Source: Betaproteobacteria bacterium (GTDB taxonomy: Bacteria; Pseudomonadota; Gammaproteobacteria; Burkholderiales; Casimicrobiaceae). Taken from it: DNA of 64,000 bases. The notes under the pieces were generated by a model. The model had not been told where the DNA came from. It saw nothing but the letters and a program-made list of their open reading frames with translations, and searched no databases. Shown here in pieces: positions 60,189 to 64,000 of the stretch. Positions within the stretch are counted from its first letter, which is position 1. Each line of letters begins with the position of its first letter. The position numbers and the translations under genes are program-made. The stretch is taken from the NCBI GenBank assembly GCA_016717855.1, contig JADKEV010000012.1, positions 144,721 through 208,720 of the forward strand, read 5' to 3'.

Positions 60189-60721
60189 GCAAACCGTTGA
60201 GCGCCGGCATCGTCCGGCGGCTCGACGATGCGCTCTCCCGGGGCGAGGAGTTCATCCTCGCCCTGACGCACGGGCTTATCGCCGGGCTGATCGTATTGAC
60301 TGTCTTCTTCCGGTATGTCCTCAACGATCCGTTGACCTGGACCGAGGAAGTCATCGTCACCATCTTCGCGTGGATGCTGTTCATCGGCTTTTCCAGCGGC
60401 TTCCGCGAGCGCATGCACATCCGCATCGACGCGCTGCTGCTCGTGCTGCCGATGCGCGGGCGCGCGATCCTGGGCGTCTTTGCGGTCGTCGCCACAACAG
60501 CGACCTTGCTCGGGCTCGTCTGGTTCGGGACCCAGCAGGCGCTGATCATGATGGAGACAGAGACGCCGATGCTGCGCATCTCCGCGGCGTGGGCGGTCGC
60601 CGCGTTGCCCGTCAGCGCGGTGTTCGCGCTGGTGCACATTGTCCGGCATGCCGTCTGCAACGGCTTCGGCCAGGCCCTGTGGCCGGCGGATATCGCCGCG
60701 GCGACCGAAGGCGGCCACTGA
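60185..60721 (+). CDS. TRAP transporter small permease (DctQ family)
   Basis: A 178-residue inner-membrane protein with four helices (about 25-50, 60-80, 95-120 and 138-158). TWTEEVIVTIFAWMLFIGFS and the following Arg-rich MHIRID are typical of DctQ. The GTG at 60185 overlaps the stop of the binding-protein gene, and its own stop overlaps the next start, so the three are coupled. It forms the stalk with the large permease. Confidence 0.9.
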   Translation: MSKPLSAGIVRRLDDALSRGEEFILALTHGLIAGLIVLTVFFRYVLNDPLTWTEEVIVTIFAWMLFIGFSSGFRERMHIRIDALLLVLPMRGRAILGVFAVVATTATLLGLVWFGTQQALIMMETETPMLRISAAWAVAALPVSAVFALVHIVRHAVCNGFGQALWPADIAAATEGGH

Positions 60722-61991
60722 TGACGTTGTTGCTGTTGCTGTTCGTCGGCCTGCTGATCGTCGGCGTGCCGATCGCGATCGCGATGATCGCCGCGTCCTC
60801 CGTCGTCATCTTCCAGGAAGGCATTCCGCTGACCATCGTCGCGCAGCGCGTCTTTGCCGGCCTGCAGTCCTTTCCGCTGCTTGCGGTCCCGTTGTTCACG
60901 CTGGCCGGTTCGCTGATGAACGAATGCGGGATCAGCGAGCGCCTCTTCGCATTCACGCGCGCGCTGGTCGGGCACATCCGCGGCGGGCTCGCCCAGACGG
61001 CGGTCATCGGCAACGTCTTTCTGGCCGGGATCTCCGGCTCATCGGTGGCCGACACCGCCGCGACCTGCCGCGTCCTGGTGCCGCAGCTCGAAAGGAACGG
61101 CTACAGCCGCGCCTTCGGCGCCGCGCTGGCGTCGTGCGCGGGAACCCTGGGCCCCGTCATTCCGCCGTCCATCCTGATGGTGCTCTATGCGTGGCAGGCC
61201 AATGTCTCCCTGGGCGCGCTGTTCATGGCCGGCGTCATACCGGGCCTGGTCATTGCCGCGTCACTGGCGACTGTCATCGCGATACTTTCCCGCATCCGCA
61301 AGTATCCGACCTCCGGCGCCTTCTCCGGCAGCGTGCTCTGGACGTCGTTCCGCGATGCGATCTGGGCCCTGATGATGCCGGTCATCATCCTGGTGGGATT
61401 CCGGCTCGGCGCCGTGACAGCGACCGAAATCGCCGGCATCGCGGCGCTCTACTCCGCGCTGGTCGGCATGTTCGTCTATCGCACGCTGTCGTGGAAGCAG
61501 GTGCCGGCGATACTCAGGACGACGGCGCGCGAGACTGGCGTCATCCTCATCATCGCGGGAGCGGCGGCGCCATTCAGCTGGATACTGGGCATCGAGCAGG
61601 CGCCGCAGGCCATCGTGGCCGCGGTGCAGGCGGTGACGACCGAACCGTGGATGGTGATGCTGATCCTCAACGTCGCGCTGCTGATCGCCGGGATGTTCAT
61701 GGAGACGATCGCGATCTGGTCATCCGGGTCCCGATCCTGATCCCGCTGCTGGCCGCGATGCATGTCGACCTCGTGCACTTCGGCATCGTGCTGCTGGTCA
61801 ACCTGGTGATCGGACAGTTGACGCCGCCGGTCGGCGTGCTGCTGTTCGTCTCGATGACCATCGCCAAGGTATCGCTGAACGCATTGCTGAGGGAACTCTG
61901 GCCGTTCCTGATCGGGCTGGTCGTCGCGCTCGGCCTGATCACCTACCTGCCGGGCCTCAGCCTGACACTGCCGAAACTCCTGGGCCCCTGA
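60721..61991 (+). CDS. TRAP transporter large permease (DctM family), frameshifted near 61718
   Basis: A DctM-type protein of about 423 residues if read through. Family signatures: LLAVPLFTLAGSLMNECGIS, GISGSSVADTAA, GTLGPVIPPSI and GQLTPPVGVLLFV. The first frame ends at 61740 after METIAIWSSG. The correct C-terminus (VIRVPILIPLLAAMHVDLVH) continues in the next frame to 61991. A single base missing near 61718 (between ATC and TGG) accounts for it. As written, the transporter would lack its last helices. Confidence 0.85.
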
Positions 61992-62048
61992 CGACCGCGG
62001 CTCCGCGAGCGCAGGCGCCTGACCGACAACACTGACCAAAGGACCGCC

Positions 62049-63215
62049 ATGAGCAGAATCAAGTCCATAGAAATCGTCGACTTCCAGTTCGATTCACCCA
62101 ACAAGCAGCGCATTGGCGTCGGCCAGCTCGTCACGTTCAAGCGCGGCTCGTCGATACGCGCAACCAAGAACGCGATCGCGATCACCACCGACGACGGCTT
62201 GCGCGGCGAGTACGTGACCAACTGGGTTGCCAGCCCGGCCACGCGCGGCGAGATGGACATGCTGGCGCCGTTTCTGATCGGCCGCGATGCGATGGCGAGG
62301 GAAGAGATTTTCGACGACCTGAAACGCGAAATCAGGCAGTGGTCGGGCATGGGCCATGGCCCGCTCGACATCGCCCTGTGGGATCTCGCGGGCAAGAAAT
62401 ACAACGCATCGATTTCCGAACTGCTGGGCGGTTACCGCAAGCGGCTGCCCGTCTATGCGTCCACCTTTCTGGGCGACGACCAGGGCGGGCTGCATTGCAA
62501 GGAAGCGTACGCGGAATTTGCCGAGCAATGCTACGCGATGGGCTACCGCGCCTACAAGATCCACGGCTGGAACGAGGGCGACGCGCGCCGCGAAGCCGAG
62601 AATGTCGTCCACGTCGCCAGGGCGGTGGGCGGGCGCATGACGCTGATGCTCGATCCGGCAAACCAGTTGCGCAAGTTTTCCGACGCGCTGCTGGTTGGCA
62701 AGGCCTGCGACGAGGGCAACTACTTCTGGTACGAGGATCCGATGCGCGACAACGGCAAGTCGGCATTCCTGCACCGGAAGTTGCGCAGCATGATCAAGAC
62801 GCCGCTGTTGATCACCGAGTATGTGCGCGGGATCGAGCCCAAGGCGGATTTCATCATCGCCGACGGCACGGACTACCTGCGGGTGGATCCCGAGTACGAC
62901 CACGGCATCACGGGCGGACTGCGCATTGCGCATCTGGGCGAAGCGTTCGGGCTCGACGTCGAGGTGCATGCCTGCGGCCCGGCGCACCGGCACCTGATGT
63001 CGGCGATGCGCAACAGCAATTACTACGAATTGGCACTGGTCGGACCGGACTGTCCCAACATGGTCGCGCCGGTCTACACCTGCGGCTACACCGATCAGCT
63101 CGATGCCTGCGGGCCGGACGGCTGCGTCGAAGTGCCGGCGGGCCCGGGCCTGGGCGTGACCTACGACTGGGACTTCATCCGGAAGAATGCCGTCGCCACG
63201 CGCACGTACAGTTGA
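62049..63215 (+). CDS. Enolase-superfamily dehydratase (mandelate racemase type)
   Basis: A 388-residue enzyme. There is an N-terminal capping domain (residues 1-125), then the barrel. The Lys-x-His catalytic motif is in AYKIHGW; the metal ligands are Asp in LMLDPAN, Glu in WYEDPM and Glu in ITEYVRG; the Asp-His dyad is in RVDPEYDHGI and EVHACGPAHRH. This points to a sugar-acid dehydratase of the mandelate racemase subgroup; the exact acid is unknown. It follows the TRAP permease after 57 bases, fitting uptake and first breakdown of a sugar acid. Confidence 0.88.
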   Translation: MSRIKSIEIVDFQFDSPNKQRIGVGQLVTFKRGSSIRATKNAIAITTDDGLRGEYVTNWVASPATRGEMDMLAPFLIGRDAMAREEIFDDLKREIRQWSGMGHGPLDIALWDLAGKKYNASISELLGGYRKRLPVYASTFLGDDQGGLHCKEAYAEFAEQCYAMGYRAYKIHGWNEGDARREAENVVHVARAVGGRMTLMLDPANQLRKFSDALLVGKACDEGNYFWYEDPMRDNGKSAFLHRKLRSMIKTPLLITEYVRGIEPKADFIIADGTDYLRVDPEYDHGITGGLRIAHLGEAFGLDVEVHACGPAHRHLMSAMRNSNYYELALVGPDCPNMVAPVYTCGYTDQLDACGPDGCVEVPAGPGLGVTYDWDFIRKNAVATRTYS

Positions 63216-63244
63216 TGGACGCCGCATCGGCCCGGGGAGGAAGC

Positions 63245-64000
63245 ATGCGCATCGGATACATGGGCGTCGGCCTGATGGGCCATGGCGCCGCGAAGAACAT
63301 CCTGGAGAAGGGGTACGCGCTGACCGTGCTGGGGAACACCAACCGGGTGCCGGTTGAGGATCTCGTCGCGCGTGGGGCGGGTGAAGCGCGCAGTCCCGCC
63401 GAACTGGCGGAAAAGTGCGATGTGGTCTTCCTTTGCCTGCCGACGACGGTGGAAGTTGAGCGGGCGGTGTATGGGGAAGACGGCATCCTGTCTGCGCTGC
63501 GGCCAGGATTCATACTGGTCGACTCGACGACGTCCGATCCGGTTTCCACGCGAAGGATAGGCGCCGACCTTCGCGCCCGGGATGCCGACATGGTCGACGC
63601 TCCGCTGGGGCGCACACCCAAGGAGGCCGAGCGCGGCGCGTTGAGCAGCTTCGTCGGCGGCGAGCGGACGACGCTCGATCGGGTCACGCCGGTCATCGCG
63701 ACATTTGCCGACACGATCGTCGAGACCGGTCCGCTGGGCAGCGGCCACACGATCAAGCTGCTCAACAATTTTCTGGCAATTGGCACCAGCGCGGTCGTCG
63801 GCGAGGCCCTGGCCGCGGCCGAGATGCTCGGCGTCGACATGAACATCTTCAGGCAGGTGGTGGAGACCGGTGGCGCGAACAGCGTGATGTTCCAGCGCTA
63901 TGCGCACTGGATGCTGGAGGGCGACGACTCCCACCTGCAGGGCACGATGCGCATCGCGCTCAAGGATCTGCGTTACTACCGGAAGATGGCTGACGAGGCG
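63245..64000 (+). CDS. NAD-dependent beta-hydroxyacid dehydrogenase, 3' partial
   Basis: The frame from the ATG at 63245 (GGGGAGGAAGC upstream) runs to the window end without a stop, giving 252 residues. The Rossmann turn is YMGVGLMGHGAAKNI; the catalytic Lys is in GHTIKLLNNFL; the substrate region DAPLGRTPKEA replaces the usual DAPVSGG. It belongs to the 3-hydroxyisobutyrate / tartronate semialdehyde reductase family. Next to the dehydratase and TRAP genes, it probably oxidises or reduces a sugar-acid intermediate. Confidence 0.88.
   Translation, partial: MRIGYMGVGLMGHGAAKNILEKGYALTVLGNTNRVPVEDLVARGAGEARSPAELAEKCDVVFLCLPTTVEVERAVYGEDGILSALRPGFILVDSTTSDPVSTRRIGADLRARDADMVDAPLGRTPKEAERGALSSFVGGERTTLDRVTPVIATFADTIVETGPLGSGHTIKLLNNFLAIGTSAVVGEALAAAEMLGVDMNIFRQVVETGGANSVMFQRYAHWMLEGDDSHLQGTMRIALKDLRYYRKMADEA

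Overview
The window is GC-rich and gene-dense. It most likely comes from a betaproteobacterium, probably of the Burkholderiales. The best marker is earP next to efp, where EF-P carries arginine at position 32, the rhamnosylation type of EF-P. The small stress and envelope families at the left end, the YXWGXW protein and the threonate pathway also fit. No tRNA, rRNA, CRISPR array, prophage or intact insertion sequence was seen.

Left end (1-9300): an envelope and general-stress neighbourhood. It holds a proline-rich repeat protein whose frame is broken, a small lipoprotein, two DUF883 proteins, a bacterioferritin-like protein, an AI-2E/PerM permease, a Cys-paired repeat protein, a YqjE/YqjK-like pair, a 49-residue membrane protein and a YXWGXW protein. 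The last of these is flanked by two look-alike small RNA candidates, each a hairpin with a CCTCCCC (anti-Shine-Dalgarno) loop followed by a strong terminator. A transglutaminase-like protein closes the block.

9300-17500: fatty-acid beta-oxidation genes (enoyl-CoA isomerase/hydratase, thiolase, bifunctional hydratase/dehydrogenase, divergent acyl-CoA synthetase), then earP and efp with a terminator. 17500-21800: two secreted proteins (a DUF5648 protein and one with two dockerin-like repeats) and a PLP-dependent ammonia-lyase. 21800-30000: an ABC exporter operon of MacAB type, a zinc alcohol dehydrogenase with a frameshift, a universal stress protein and a VWA membrane protein. 29700-34100: a membrane-anchored trypsin-like protease (frame broken in a low-complexity linker), then MoxR ATPase, DUF58 and VWA genes. 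34100-41200: an M20 amidohydrolase, a GNAT acetyltransferase, DAHP synthase, and the threonate genes ltnD-otnK-otnC-otnI. 41400-46800: a translational-machinery protein, a beta-CASP metallo-beta-lactamase protein, an Mg2+ P-type ATPase, a MATE remnant and YaeQ. 47000-55800: a large autotransporter, an MFS transporter, a NYN-domain protein, a TonB-dependent receptor, a secreted helix-hairpin-helix protein and a 24-residue basic protein. 55900-64000: thiolase and acyl-CoA dehydrogenase, a TRAP transporter (large permease frameshifted), an enolase-superfamily dehydratase and a beta-hydroxyacid dehydrogenase cut by the window end.

Three patterns cross these regions. First, five FNR/FixK-type sites (TTGAC-N4-GTCAA or variants) precede the acyl-CoA synthetase, alcohol dehydrogenase, Usp, translational-machinery and Mg-ATPase genes, which suggests a low-oxygen regulon. 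Second, five MITE-like elements with about 31-bp inverted ends sit between genes, and in two places the element end provides the TAG stop codon of the neighbouring gene. Third, four otherwise recognisable genes have single frame changes, which raises the question of sequence error versus real decay.
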